47,842 bases of DNA from Mycolicibacterium canariasense. GTDB lineage: Bacteria; Actinomycetota; Actinomycetes; Mycobacteriales; Mycobacteriaceae. Made by a program: the position numbers and the translations under genes. Location: contig NZ_LQOL01000035.1 in assembly GCF_002101555.1 (NCBI RefSeq), positions 1 through 47,842 of the forward strand, in the 5' to 3' direction. The number at the start of each line of letters is the position of its first letter. Within the stretch, counting starts at the first letter, position 1. The notes beneath the pieces were generated by a model. That model saw only the letters and a program-made list of their open reading frames with translations. It did no database searches and was not told the origin of the DNA. Shown here in pieces: positions 7,090 to 16,097 of this stretch.

Positions 7090-8678
7090 GACGAGCGTTG
7101 GCCTATGTCCGCAACACCTGGCGTGCCCTCACCTCGATGGGCACCGCGCTCGTCTTGTTGTTCTTGCTGGCATTTGCGGCGATACCGGGCGCGTTGTGGC
7201 CGCAACGCACGGTCAACCCGACGACCGTAGCCGGCTATCTCGCCGACAATCCGCGACTCGGTCCGTGGCTGGACCGGTTACAGGTGTTCGACGTGTTCTC
7301 CAGCGTCTGGTTCACCTCGATCTACGTCTTGCTGTTCGTCTCGCTGATCGGGTGTCTGACACCGCGGTTGATCGAGCATGCCCGCAGCCTTGCGGCAATA
7401 CCGGTGCCGGCGCCGCGCAATCTCAGCCGGCTCCCGAAGCACCGTGTAATGGTCATCGAGGGGGACCCTGACGCCCTCGGCGTCGCAGTCTCCGACAGCT
7501 TGCGCCGATGGCGCAGGACCACCCGCAGCAACGACGGCTTCGTCGAAGTCTCCGCGGAGAAGGGCTATTTGAGGGAGGCGGGCAACCTGGTTTTCCACTT
7601 CTCGCTCATTGGACTGCTCGTTTCCATCGCGGCCGGGAAACTGTTCGGTTACGAGGGAAACGTCATCGTGATTGCCGACGGGGGACCAGGATTCTGTTCG
7701 GCTTCGCCCGCGGCGTTTGATGCCTTTCGTGCGGGCACAACCGTTGACGGTACCGCGCTATACCCAATCTGCCTGCGCGTCAATGATTTCGAGGTTAGTT
7801 TCCTGCCGAGCGGACAAGCGGTGTCGTTCGCCGCGGACACCGTCTATCAGGCCGGGGACGACCTGGTAAACGATACCTGGAACGCTTATCAGCTGAGAGT
7901 CAACGAACCACTGCGGGTCGGCGGCAACCGAGTGTATCTGCTCGGGCACGGCTACGCACCGACGTTCACGGTCACCTTCCCGGACGGGCAGACGCGCACC
8001 CAGACCCTGCAGTGGCAGCCCGAGGACCTGCAGACGTTGCTGTCTTCGGGCGCTGTGCGTTTCGACCCGCCGGCGGGCAGCTACCCCGACCCCGATGAGC
8101 GCCGCAAGAATCAGATCGCGCTGGCAGGGTTGCTGGCGCCGACGGCGCAATTCGACGGCACACTGTTGTCGTCGGCGTTCCCCGCCCTCAATGATCCCGC
8201 CGTGGCGATCGACATCTACAAGGGTGATACCGGCTTGGATTCCGGTCGCCCGCAATCGATTTTCGCGTTGGACAGGCGCATGATCGGGCAGGGTCGTCTC
8301 AATCGGATGGCCAGGGTGAACCTGCGTCTGGGCGAGGAGACACGCCTTGACGACGGCACGGTGGTCCGTTTCGACGCGGTCACCGACTTCGTGAGTCTGC
8401 AGGTGTCACATGATCCGGCGCAGATCTGGGTGCTGGTGTTCGCCATGACGATGATGGCCGGCCTGCTGGTCTCGCTGATCATTCGTCGGCGACGGATCTG
8501 GGTGAAGATCAGCAGAGACGAAGGCGGCGGTGCTCTGACGGTCGAGGTCGGCGGGCTGGCACGCACCGACAACGCCGGGTGGGGTGAAGAATTCGACCGT
8601 CTGGTGATCCGCCTGCTGTCAGAAGCGTCGGAGCAACCACCGGGGAAGACCACGACGAACACCCGCGGCAGACCGTGA
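7086..8678 (+). CDS. resB: ResB-like cytochrome c biogenesis protein
   Basis: ResB is half of the system II haem export/cytochrome c synthetase complex, normally paired with CcsA/ResC. The 530-residue protein has three N-terminal membrane helices (about 16-37, 77-93 and 166-185), a large extracytoplasmic domain (about 190-435) and a last helix (about 445-465, WVLVFAMTMMAGLLVSLII), which is the ResB layout. It is coupled to ccdA by a 4-bp overlap. No CcsA/ResC gene is present in the window, and the sequence after resB is decayed. It may therefore be an auxiliary copy working with chromosomal CcsA, or serve another envelope redox role. Confidence 0.87.
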   Translation: MRRALAYVRNTWRALTSMGTALVLLFLLAFAAIPGALWPQRTVNPTTVAGYLADNPRLGPWLDRLQVFDVFSSVWFTSIYVLLFVSLIGCLTPRLIEHARSLAAIPVPAPRNLSRLPKHRVMVIEGDPDALGVAVSDSLRRWRRTTRSNDGFVEVSAEKGYLREAGNLVFHFSLIGLLVSIAAGKLFGYEGNVIVIADGGPGFCSASPAAFDAFRAGTTVDGTALYPICLRVNDFEVSFLPSGQAVSFAADTVYQAGDDLVNDTWNAYQLRVNEPLRVGGNRVYLLGHGYAPTFTVTFPDGQTRTQTLQWQPEDLQTLLSSGAVRFDPPAGSYPDPDERRKNQIALAGLLAPTAQFDGTLLSSAFPALNDPAVAIDIYKGDTGLDSGRPQSIFALDRRMIGQGRLNRMARVNLRLGEETRLDDGTVVRFDAVTDFVSLQVSHDPAQIWVLVFAMTMMAGLLVSLIIRRRRIWVKISRDEGGGALTVEVGGLARTDNAGWGEEFDRLVIRLLSEASEQPPGKTTTNTRGRP

Positions 8679-9009
8679 CGGCCGGGACGCGTCGCTATGA
8701 CGGCCCTGCTGACCGTGGCGTCGATGGACGCTCTCGCCGCGCCGGTCGATGCGCATGCTGTGTCACCACGGCGATGCCGCACCCAACTATCCGCGTGGTT
8801 GTAGACACGCCCGCCCATTTCCTGTGACAGCCGAATACGGCCACGCCGCTGCGAAGTTCAGACGAAAAGACGCCTAGGCGATGCGCCCAAACAGACAGCA
8901 CCGTAAGCCCCCGACATCGATCGCGCTGGCAATAGCGACCACGATGTCAACGTTGATTTTGGGTCATCTGGCTTGCGGGCGGGTCACTATGCACGTGTTC
9001 ACCTGCGGG
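8679..9009. other. Gene-poor stretch after resB
   Basis: About 330 bp without a convincing gene. Short open frames exist in several frames but none has a recognisable motif or ribosome site. This is where a ccsA/resC partner would be expected, and no trace of one is visible. Confidence 0.4.
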
Positions 9010-9477
9010 ATTCGCCGGCGGGCTGCTGCTGCCCAACCGCGGCAGCTGGGCCGACATCCGGATCCCGTACTTCATCGCCCTGGCCCTGTTCCTGGCGCAT
9101 CGGGTCGGGTCGAGGAAGAGCAGATGGGCTTCTTCGCCCACCGCCGAAGTGACCGCGCTGCCGTCACCAGCCGTCACCTCGGAGTCTGTCCTCCTGTTGC
9201 TTCTGGTGTCGGTGGGCATGTGGCTGCTCATCCCGGTCCTGATGATGAGGGCTCCGGCATTCGGCTGCTACCTGGCTTGGGCGTTCTCCGCGTCGCTGGG
9301 CATCACCGAACTCGCTCATTTCGTTGTGCTTCTCGTTCCTCGACCAACCGGGCTACAGCTACGTTCCCGGAATGTGGGCGGTCCTCCCGCTTGCCCCGGT
9401 GGCGTGGCTGAACATGTGGCGCTGGCCCGCGGCAAACATGACCTATCAATCGCCGGCCACATCGCCGGCGGCTGATC
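9010..9477 (+). pseudogene. Decayed small multi-span membrane protein (HXXEE-like)
   Basis: Coding content jumps between frames. One frame gives GFAGGLLLPNRGSWADIRIP, then YFIALALFLAHRV. The sequence then shifts to VEEEQMGFFA, giving a combined HRVEEEQ typical of HXXEE membrane proteins. It shifts back for LLLLLVSVGMWLLIPVLMM and LGITELAHFVV, then again to FLDQPGYSYVPGMWAVLPLAPVAW. The first shift coincides with a 5-bp tandem duplication (CGGGT twice, about 9101-9110). At least three frameshifts mean no intact product. The original was probably a four- or five-helix protein of about 150 residues. The family name is a best guess. Confidence 0.6.
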
Positions 9478-9883
9478 GGTTGTCGACCCGTTCGGCAAGG
9501 ACCGACTGAAACCGGGGGCACATGGCCACGTCGCCGTGTTCGCAATTCAACCCGGAATCCACCAGGGCCAGCGCTGACTGCGCATCAGCGATGCGCGCGA
9601 TCAGCTGATCGCGCTGCCGGTGCAACACCGCGTTGCGCTTCGCCGGGGTGGCCGCGGTGAGGATCTCCCGAATGTCCTCCAGACCCATCCCGGCACGCTT
9701 GGCTTGCAGGATCGCCGCAACCCGAAACCGATCCGCGCGCCCGTAGACACGATGGCCCACTGAGGAGCGGTGCGGAACCAGCAGTTCCACGGATTCCCAG
9801 TGGCGCAGCACATGGGTAGCGACGCCGAAATGCTTCGCCAGCTCGCTGATCGACACGTCGCCATCTTCATCGCTTGACTTCAT
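9446..9883 (-). CDS. MerR-family transcriptional regulator
   Basis: A 145-residue MerR protein from ATG 9883 (the frame is open further, but the upstream part overlaps the divergent hydrolase). The winged HTH (SISELAKHFGVATHVLRHWE, then GHRVYGRADRFRVAAILQAKRAGMGLEDIREIL) occupies about residues 8-75. A coiled-coil dimer helix follows, and then a C-terminal motif C-E-H-x4-MC, which could bind a metal or act as a thiol sensor. It is divergent from the alpha/beta hydrolase at 9912, with only 28 bp between the starts. MerR proteins typically act from just such spacers, so the hydrolase is the probable target. Confidence 0.85.
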   Translation of the reverse strand: MKSSDEDGDVSISELAKHFGVATHVLRHWESVELLVPHRSSVGHRVYGRADRFRVAAILQAKRAGMGLEDIREILTAATPAKRNAVLHRQRDQLIARIADAQSALALVDSGLNCEHGDVAMCPRFQSVLAERVDNRSAAGDVAGD

Positions 9884-9911
9884 GTCGACATTAAGGCCCA
9901 GCATCGCTGCC

Positions 9912-10868
9912 ATGTCCACACCCGATAGTCCGATCCACCCCGCCCACCCGCATTTCGAGGTGGTACGCGAAGACCTCGCCTTCAGTTCCGGCAGCGATCG
10001 CTGCGACGGCTGGCTGTACCGGCCACGAACAGACGCCACTCACCCGTGCGTCGTGATGGCTCACGGCATCGGTGGCATCCGCAGCGCCGCGCTGCCCGAG
10101 TTCGCGACGCGGTTCGCCGCCGCGGGGATCGCCGCGCTCACCTTCGACTACCGCCATTCCGGCACCAGCGGGGGCGTACCGCGCGGTCTGATCGACATCC
10201 GCCGACAGCGAGCAGACTTGCGCGCGGCACTGGACTACGCGCGCGGCCTGGATAGCGTCGATCCGGACCGAATGGCGCTGTGGGGGACCTCTTTCGGCGG
10301 GGGGCATGTACTGGCCACCGCCGCCGCCAACCCACGTATTGGCGCGGCTATCATCCAAAACCCCTTCGTCGACGGTCGCGCGGCGGCGGCGGCGGCGATG
10401 CGCTCGGCCGGTCGTGTCGCCACCTACCGGCTGGCTGTGCGGGCTCTTCGCGACGCGCTGCGCGCCCGCCGCGGCCGCGACCCCATCTACGTCGATCTGG
10501 TTGGCGAACCCGGCACGGTGGCGATGATGACCACACCCGATGCGAGAGCTGGATTCGAGGCGATTCTGCCACCCGACCCGATCGGTTGGGAGCCCGCCGT
10601 TGCTGCCCGTATCGCGTTGCACTTGCGATCGGATCGGCCCGCCACCAAAGCCGACCAGGTGACCTGCCCTCTGCTGGTCAATGTGTGCGACCACGACGCG
10701 ATCACGCCACCGGATCCCGCGATTCGCGTCGCCGAAGAAGCTCCTCGGGGCGAGTTAAGCCGTTACCCCATAGGGCATTTTGACCTGTTCGCCGGGGAGT
10801 GGTTGAACCGAGTGTGCGCCGACCAAATCGCCTTCCTGCGCAGCAACCTCATTGCCGTTGCGCAGTGA
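9912..10868 (+). CDS. Alpha/beta hydrolase (dienelactone hydrolase-like)
   Basis: A 318-residue cytoplasmic serine hydrolase. Visible elements are the oxyanion-hole strand VVMAHGIGGI, the nucleophile elbow GTSFGG, the acid in VNVCDHDAITPP and the catalytic histidine in IGHFDLF, in the right order for an alpha/beta hydrolase. An insertion between about residues 170 and 240 forms a lid. ATG 9912 is preferred over an earlier start at 9882 because the latter overlaps the divergent MerR gene. The substrate is not identifiable. The MerR regulator next door probably controls it. Confidence 0.87.
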   Translation: MSTPDSPIHPAHPHFEVVREDLAFSSGSDRCDGWLYRPRTDATHPCVVMAHGIGGIRSAALPEFATRFAAAGIAALTFDYRHSGTSGGVPRGLIDIRRQRADLRAALDYARGLDSVDPDRMALWGTSFGGGHVLATAAANPRIGAAIIQNPFVDGRAAAAAAMRSAGRVATYRLAVRALRDALRARRGRDPIYVDLVGEPGTVAMMTTPDARAGFEAILPPDPIGWEPAVAARIALHLRSDRPATKADQVTCPLLVNVCDHDAITPPDPAIRVAEEAPRGELSRYPIGHFDLFAGEWLNRVCADQIAFLRSNLIAVAQ

Positions 10869-10884
10869 ACGGGTGCACGCCCGT
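10869..10884. terminator. Hairpin between convergent hydrolase and peroxiredoxin genes
   Basis: ACGGG-tgcacg-CCCGT, a 5-bp GC-rich stem with a 6-nt loop, directly after the hydrolase stop and before the convergent peroxiredoxin stop at 10893. It has no T-tract. A short bidirectional terminator is plausible. Confidence 0.35.
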
Positions 10885-10892
10885 CGGCGCCC

Positions 10893-11558
10893 TCAGCCTT
10901 GGGTGGGGTCGGCAACGATGCGCAGGTAGGGACGAGGGGCAGTCCAGCCGTCCGGATAGATCATTTTGGCCTCCTCGTCGCTAACCGAGCCGGCGATGAT
11001 CACGTCGCCACCTCTGTTCCACTGGGCGGGGGTGGCCACCTTGTGCGCGGCAGTGAGTTGTAGCGAGTCGAGTACACGCAGCACCTCGTCGAAGTTGCGG
11101 CCGGTGGTCATCGGGTAAACGAGCACCAACTTGATCGTCTTGTCGGGGCCGATGACGAAGACATTGCGCAGCGTCGCCATCTCGGCCGGAGTGTGACTGG
11201 TCGGGTCACCGGCGATTTCGGCGGGTAGCATCCCGTAGGCCTTCGAAATGGTGTAGTCGCTGTCGGAGATCATCGGATAGTTGGGTGCGGTACCTTGTGT
11301 TTCGGCGATGTCGTCGGCCCATGCGGTGTGGTTGTCGAGTGGGTCGACCGACAACCCGATGATTTTGGTGTTGCGTTGGTCGAATTCGGGTTTGATCTTG
11401 GCCATGTAGCCGAGTTCGGTCGTGCACACCGGGGTGAAATCGCGGGGGTGGGAGAACAGAACTGCCCAGCTGTCGCCGATCCACTCATGGAAGTTGATCG
11501 GACCCTGGGTGGTTTGGGCGTGGAAATCGGGGGCGGTGTCGCCGATGGTGAGTGCCAT
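10893..11558 (-). CDS. 1-Cys peroxiredoxin (Prx6 type)
   Basis: A 221-residue peroxidase that reduces hydrogen peroxide, organic peroxides or peroxynitrite. The peroxidatic cysteine is C45 in RDFTPVCTTELG, with the preceding P38 and T42 that shape the active site. No other cysteine is present in the protein, so it is a 1-Cys enzyme needing an external thiol. The long C-terminal extension (ATPAQWNRGGDVII, then YPDGW and PRPYLRIV) matches the Prx6 subgroup. It lies between the MerR-hydrolase pair and the sulfide/persulfide module, consistent with an oxidative or sulfur-stress island. Confidence 0.92.
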   Translation of the reverse strand: MALTIGDTAPDFHAQTTQGPINFHEWIGDSWAVLFSHPRDFTPVCTTELGYMAKIKPEFDQRNTKIIGLSVDPLDNHTAWADDIAETQGTAPNYPMISDSDYTISKAYGMLPAEIAGDPTSHTPAEMATLRNVFVIGPDKTIKLVLVYPMTTGRNFDEVLRVLDSLQLTAAHKVATPAQWNRGGDVIIAGSVSDEEAKMIYPDGWTAPRPYLRIVADPTQG

Positions 11559-12004
11559 CAGTGGTTGTCCTTTCGGTTTGGTGCGGTCGACATCGACGCT
11601 AGCGGTCGAGCCTGAGGCGAACCTGAAGTCGGCGGGGGGCGCGGTCAGCTTCGGAGGGTATCGACTAGTACGAGGCCGGCACCACCGTCATCTACCCTTG
11701 AAACGCCGTACTAATGAAAGAAAATGCGTTCTGGCCTGGCGCGTTGTCCGCATTTTGGTCAGTCCCTTGGTGTTTATGTCACGTAAGGCTCGTCAGCATG
11801 GGGCTCTCCTCGTCGCGAGCGATAGGAGGTCGATAGGCAGTCGGCTGGTGGTATTTGGTGGTGTCGGCGGCTGCGTTGGGCGCCGGTTGCGGTCGGTTCC
11901 CAGGACAATTGGGTTCCGTACGAGGCCGAGGCGAACCGGCGCGTCGGCACGGCTGCGCGATACCAAATGGGCTATGTCCGGCACGGCAGCCATCGGCGAC
12001 GTTT
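11559..12004. other. Gene-poor stretch between peroxiredoxin and SQR-like genes
   Basis: About 450 bp. Open frames on both strands are present, but none shows a recognisable motif, ribosome site or consistent composition. It holds the upstream region of the peroxiredoxin gene. Nothing else is supported. Confidence 0.4.
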
Positions 12005-13162
12005 CTATCGTTCAGCTTCGGATCGGCTGAACCAGCGGTGCCGTCGGGTGTTGGCGAATTCAGCTTTTTCGTCGGCCAGGTCGGTGGAGGGCCCGATGAA
12101 GGGGGCGGTGGGTTTGGGCCCGGAGAGGAAGTCGGCCTCGACCTTGCCAACCTGTCCATCGCCGAACTCGATGTAGCAGACCCCGCGCCCAGAATACTTG
12201 GCGGTGAAGGGCGTTCCGTGCAGCTGTGCGGCGATGTGGGCGGCAACGGTGCGGGCAGCGTCTTCGGCGTAAACCCCGGCTCGGGGTACGGGTGCGTCGG
12301 CGCAGTCACCGATGGCGTACACGCCAGCATGTTTGGTGGCGAGTGTGGCGGGGTCGACGGCGATCCATCCGTCGCTGCCTCCAGCAGTCAGCCCGGAGGC
12401 GTCGATCACGCCGGGGACGCGGTGTTTGGGGATGCCGATGAACAGGTCATAGGGCACGGTGTCGGTGTCGGTGTGGACGAGGTGTTGGTTCGGGTCCAGT
12501 GAACGGATCTTGGTGTCGGGCCGGTAGATGATGCCGCGTTCGGCCATGGCGGTGATCAGCGATTCGGACGTTTCCGGGGAGACCGGGATCGGGGAGGGCA
12601 TGGGGCTGATCACCTTGATGGTGGCGGCGTCACGGATGCCCCGCTCGACCAAGTGGGCATGTAGCAGCAGGAGTGCCTCATAAGGTGCTGGGGGGCACTT
12701 GAAGGGGACACTGAGGATGCCCAGCACGATGGTGCCTCCAGTGAATTCAGTCAGGCGGTCACGCAGTCGAGCGGCGCCATCCACGGTGTAGAAGTCGTGA
12801 CCGTCCTCGGAGAAGCCAGGGGTGGCTTCGGGCTCGTAGTCGGCGCCAAGGGCGATGACGAGGATGTCGGTCTGGTAGTCGGATTGATCGGTGGCGACGC
12901 GGCGGGTGGCCGGGTCGATCGAGGTAATGTGTTCCTGGCGGAATTCCACGCCTGGCCGGGTCAGCTCGGCATACGGAATGCGGACCTCCTCGGGGGTGTG
13001 GTTCGCGAACAACACGTCGAGCTTGGAGAAGCCGAAGGTGAATCCGTCGTTGTGGTCGATCAGGATTACGTGCACCTCATCGGCGAGGTCGTCGGAGAGT
13101 CGGGCGGCTAATTCCAGGCCGCCAAATCCGGCACCCAAAATCAGTACGGTCTTCTTCTTCAT
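12005..13162 (-). CDS. Sulfide:quinone reductase-like FAD oxidoreductase
   Basis: A 385-residue flavoprotein starting at ATG 13162 (AGAGGGACG about 8 nt upstream; the frame opens earlier). The FAD-binding GAGFGG is at the N-terminus and the second dinucleotide-site strand GVYAIGDCAD near residue 310. FKCPPAPYEALLLL at about residue 155 matches the position and context of a redox cysteine in sulfide:quinone and flavocytochrome c sulfide dehydrogenases, and a further cysteine is in GVCYIEFGDG. Its neighbours (CstR-like sensor, TauE permease, metallo-beta-lactamase-rhodanese) are those of a sulfide-oxidation operon, so oxidation of sulfide to persulfide is the best guess. It is divergent from the CstR-like gene, with an operator-like repeat at 13221-13236. 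Confidence 0.8.
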   Translation of the reverse strand: MKKKTVLILGAGFGGLELAARLSDDLADEVHVILIDHNDGFTFGFSKLDVLFANHTPEEVRIPYAELTRPGVEFRQEHITSIDPATRRVATDQSDYQTDILVIALGADYEPEATPGFSEDGHDFYTVDGAARLRDRLTEFTGGTIVLGILSVPFKCPPAPYEALLLLHAHLVERGIRDAATIKVISPMPSPIPVSPETSESLITAMAERGIIYRPDTKIRSLDPNQHLVHTDTDTVPYDLFIGIPKHRVPGVIDASGLTAGGSDGWIAVDPATLATKHAGVYAIGDCADAPVPRAGVYAEDAARTVAAHIAAQLHGTPFTAKYSGRGVCYIEFGDGQVGKVEADFLSGPKPTAPFIGPSTDLADEKAEFANTRRHRWFSRSEAER

Positions 13163-13220
13163 TGGTGCGTCCCTCTTTCTCGTCGACGGTGACTTCACGG
13201 GTTCATTCACCCCTCTCTGT

Positions 13221-13236
13221 ATACCCCCGCCGGTAT
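13221..13236. promoter_or_regulatory. CstR/CsoR-type operator 1 (upstream of SQR-like gene)
   Basis: ATACCCCCGCCGGTAT, an imperfect inverted repeat of ATACC and GGTAT arms, 58 bp before the SQR-like start. It matches the pattern at 13368-13383 and 14611-14627. CsoR/CstR proteins bind G/C-rich operators of this type. The binder is inferred to be the protein encoded at 13421. Confidence 0.6.
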
Positions 13237-13297
13237 GTTCTGTCGATGGGTGGCGAAGTCACGGTCCGCCCCGATCCGTTGATGCAAGGGTGACTGA

Positions 13298-13690
<393 letters not shown>

Positions 13691-13793
13691 AGAGTGCGGG
13701 CGTTGCAGTGACATCGGCGACGGAGACCTCGATGACTGCCGTGTTGGCGTGCTGGGTGAGAGCGGGTGGCGGGGCGTCGAAGCGGTGGCGCCG

Positions 13794-14567
13794 ATGACTC
13801 TGCCCACCGCCTTGGCGCTGGGTGCGGTGATCGGGGTGCTGTTGGGGTTGCTCGGCGGCGGCGGGTCGATCCTGGCGGTCCCGGCGCTGGTCTATGCGCT
13901 CGGCCTCGGGATCGAGCAGGCGATCCCCATGTCGCTCATCGTGGTCGCGGCGGCCTCGGCGGTGGGGGTGTTGCCCAAGTTGCGCGCCGGGCAGGTGCAG
14001 TGGCGCCTGGCCGCCGTGTTCGCGGTGGCCGGCATCCCGGGCACCCTGCTCGGCAGCGCCATCGGCGAGCGCCTGCCTCAGTCGGCTCTGATGATCGGCT
14101 TCGCGGTGCTCATGATCGTCGCCGGCAACCGAATGTTGGCCGATTCCGCCGAGACCGGCACTGCCTGCACCGCCGGCGATGCCGGCATCAACTGGCGTCG
14201 CTGCGCACCGCGGTCCATTCCCGCGGGCTTCGTGGTCGGCCTGCTGACCGGGCTGTTCGGTGTGGGCGGTGGATTCGTCATCGTTCCCGCCCTGGTGCTG
14301 TTGCTCGGGGTGCAGATGTCCATTGCGATCGGTACCTCCCTGCTGATCATCGTCGCCAACTCCGCGGCCGGGGTGCTCTCCCACCTCAATGGGGCAAGCA
14401 TCGACTGGTCGATCACCGCGGCGTTCGTTGCGACTGCGATCGGCGGCTCACTGGTCGCCGGGCACTACGGCACCAGACTCGACACCGGCCGGTTGCAGCA
14501 CTGGTTCGCCTACCTGGTCTTCGCCGTGGCGGCCTATGTCCTGCTGGACACGCTCGTCCTGACCTGA
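13794..14567 (+). CDS. TauE/SafE-family sulfite/organosulfonate permease
   Basis: A 257-residue membrane protein with about eight helices and the two-fold repeat of the family: the GLLGGGGSILAVPALVY motif near the N-terminus is echoed by GLFGVGGGFVIVPALVLLL in the second half. Members export sulfite, sulfoacetate or thiosulfate-type anions. In cst operons the TauE protein is thought to remove sulfite produced by persulfide oxidation. ATG 13794 is chosen because the hydrophobic region begins right after it; GTG 13749 is a possible longer start. It follows the CstR-like gene by about 100 bp and probably shares its promoter. Confidence 0.87.
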   Translation: MTLPTALALGAVIGVLLGLLGGGGSILAVPALVYALGLGIEQAIPMSLIVVAAASAVGVLPKLRAGQVQWRLAAVFAVAGIPGTLLGSAIGERLPQSALMIGFAVLMIVAGNRMLADSAETGTACTAGDAGINWRRCAPRSIPAGFVVGLLTGLFGVGGGFVIVPALVLLLGVQMSIAIGTSLLIIVANSAAGVLSHLNGASIDWSITAAFVATAIGGSLVAGHYGTRLDTGRLQHWFAYLVFAVAAYVLLDTLVLT

Positions 14568-14610
14568 CGTGTCCAACTTCATCAGTTACCCCAGCCAAGG
14601 GCTTCGATTC

Positions 14611-14627
14611 ATACCCGCGCGGGGTAT
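14611..14627. promoter_or_regulatory. CstR/CsoR-type operator 3 (upstream of the rhodanese fusion gene)
   Basis: ATACCCGCGCGGGGTAT, arms ATACCC and GGGTAT with a 5-nt spacer, 39 bp before the GTG of the metallo-beta-lactamase-rhodanese gene. It is the third copy of the pattern seen at 13221 and 13368, and indicates a separate promoter for this gene under the same repressor. Confidence 0.65.
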
Positions 14628-14665
14628 GCACACCCAACAACCAGAAATGAGAAGGGAGTCCTTTC

Positions 14666-16066
14666 GTGGACGTCACGATTATCGACACCTCCAGTCTTGG
14701 TGACCGTAGTTATCTGGTCAGCAGCGGTTCGACGGGGGTGGTGATCGATCCGCAGCGTGACATCGACCGAGTGCTGGGCCAGGCCCAGCAGCTGGGGGTG
14801 CAAATCACCCACGTGCTGGAAACTCACATCCACAACGACTACGTGACCGGCGGGTTGGAACTCGCCCGCACGGTGAATGCCGAGTACGTGGTGCCCGCCG
14901 GTGACGAGGTGGACTACGAACGCCGCCCGGCGTGCGACGGGGATGTCATCGACGCCGGGCCGATCCAGTTGGAGGTGATGCACACTCCCGGTCACACCCA
15001 CCACCACGTCAGCTATGTGCTGCGCGACATCACCGGTGCCGCGACCGCAGTGTTCACCGGAGGTTCCATGCTGCACGGCACCACCGGGCGCACCGATCTG
15101 TTGGGTGCCGAACACACGCACGAGTTGACCCGCGCCCAGTACCATTCGGTGCACCGGCTGGCCGCCGCGCTCCCCGATGCCACCTCGGTGTATCCCACCC
15201 ACGGATTCGGCAGTTTCTGCTCGGCCACCCCAGGCAGTGGTGATTCCTCCACCATCGCCGAGCAGCGCCTGAGCAATCCGGCGCTCACCCAAGACGAGCA
15301 GGCGTACGTCGCCGAGCTGCTCGAGGGACTATCGGCCTATCCCGCGTACTACGCGCACATGGGAGTGATCAATCGGGCCGGACCGGCCCCGGTGGACCTG
15401 TCATCACCCGAACCGGTCGATCCCGAGGAGCTGCGGCGACGCATCGACGCAGGCCAGTGGGTAGTCGATCTGCGGAACCGCACCGCCTTTGCCGCAGGGC
15501 ATCTCAGCGGCACGCTCGGGTTCGAACTGTCTGGCAGCTTCGTCACCTACCTGGGCTGGCTTCACCGGTGGGGCGAACCACTGACCCTTATCGGGGAAAC
15601 ACCCGATCAGATCGCTGAGGCCCGCCGCGAACTGGTCCGCATCGGCGTCGACCACCTCGATGGCGCCGCGACGGGGGACATCGACGATCTACGCGCCGGA
15701 TCAGCACTGCGCTGCTACCGGACCGCCAGTTTCGCCGATGTCGCCGAAAACCAACGCAGTGGCGAGGATTTCGTCGTCCTCGACGTGCGGCAACGCCAAG
15801 AGCACGACACCAGCCGCATCCCCGGCGCGGTCAACATCCCCCTGCACGAACTCGCCGACCGCCTTCACGAACTGCCTGACTCGCTGATCTGGGTGCACTG
15901 CGGCTCCGGGTACCGAGCGTCGATCGCCGCCTCCATCATCGACCGGGCAGGGGGCGCCGTGGTGCTCGTCGATGATGAGTACAGCACCGCGGAAACCCTG
16001 CACCTCACCTCCACACGACAACCCGCCGACTCAGCTGTCGACCACGGTCCAAACCTAGGCCAATGA
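14666..16066 (+). CDS. Metallo-beta-lactamase fold-rhodanese fusion (CstB/persulfide dioxygenase-like)
   Basis: A 466-residue fusion. Residues 1-250 form an ETHE1/CstB-like metallo-beta-lactamase fold with ETHIHNDYVTGG (H54, H56, D58) and HTPGHTHHH (H110). A degenerate rhodanese domain follows (about 255-345, no catalytic cysteine), then an active-looking rhodanese domain (about 355-450) with the cysteine in VHCGSGYRAS. CstB oxidises persulfides and passes sulfur to produce thiosulfate. The aspartate expected as third iron ligand (in the TGD motif) is Gly133 here (VFTGGSML), so dioxygenase activity is uncertain. The GTG start has AAGGGAG upstream. The CstR-like operator precedes it. Confidence 0.85.
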   Translation: MDVTIIDTSSLGDRSYLVSSGSTGVVIDPQRDIDRVLGQAQQLGVQITHVLETHIHNDYVTGGLELARTVNAEYVVPAGDEVDYERRPACDGDVIDAGPIQLEVMHTPGHTHHHVSYVLRDITGAATAVFTGGSMLHGTTGRTDLLGAEHTHELTRAQYHSVHRLAAALPDATSVYPTHGFGSFCSATPGSGDSSTIAEQRLSNPALTQDEQAYVAELLEGLSAYPAYYAHMGVINRAGPAPVDLSSPEPVDPEELRRRIDAGQWVVDLRNRTAFAAGHLSGTLGFELSGSFVTYLGWLHRWGEPLTLIGETPDQIAEARRELVRIGVDHLDGAATGDIDDLRAGSALRCYRTASFADVAENQRSGEDFVVLDVRQRQEHDTSRIPGAVNIPLHELADRLHELPDSLIWVHCGSGYRASIAASIIDRAGGAVVLVDDEYSTAETLHLTSTRQPADSAVDHGPNLGQ

Positions 16067-16093
16067 CGACGGGGTGGTTTTCAACCGTCGTCA
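16064..16093. terminator. Hairpin after the rhodanese fusion gene
   Basis: Arms TGACGAC (16064-16070) and GTCGTCA (16087-16093), with an inner GGTT-ttc-AACC stem and a small bulge. It starts at the stop codon of the fusion gene. It lacks a T-tract but is well placed as the terminator of the cst-like module. Confidence 0.4.
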
Positions 16094-16097
16094 ACAC

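Noticed and set aside
11855..12502. Plus-strand 215-codon Gly-rich frame, and minus-strand Pro-rich frame at 11779-12330
   Set aside because: Both are shadows of the SQR-like gene and its GC-rich flank; composition is that of out-of-frame high-GC DNA.
13766..14650. Plus-strand 294-codon Arg-rich frame over the TauE gene
   Set aside because: Alternate-frame shadow; the TauE frame has proper membrane helices and family motifs.
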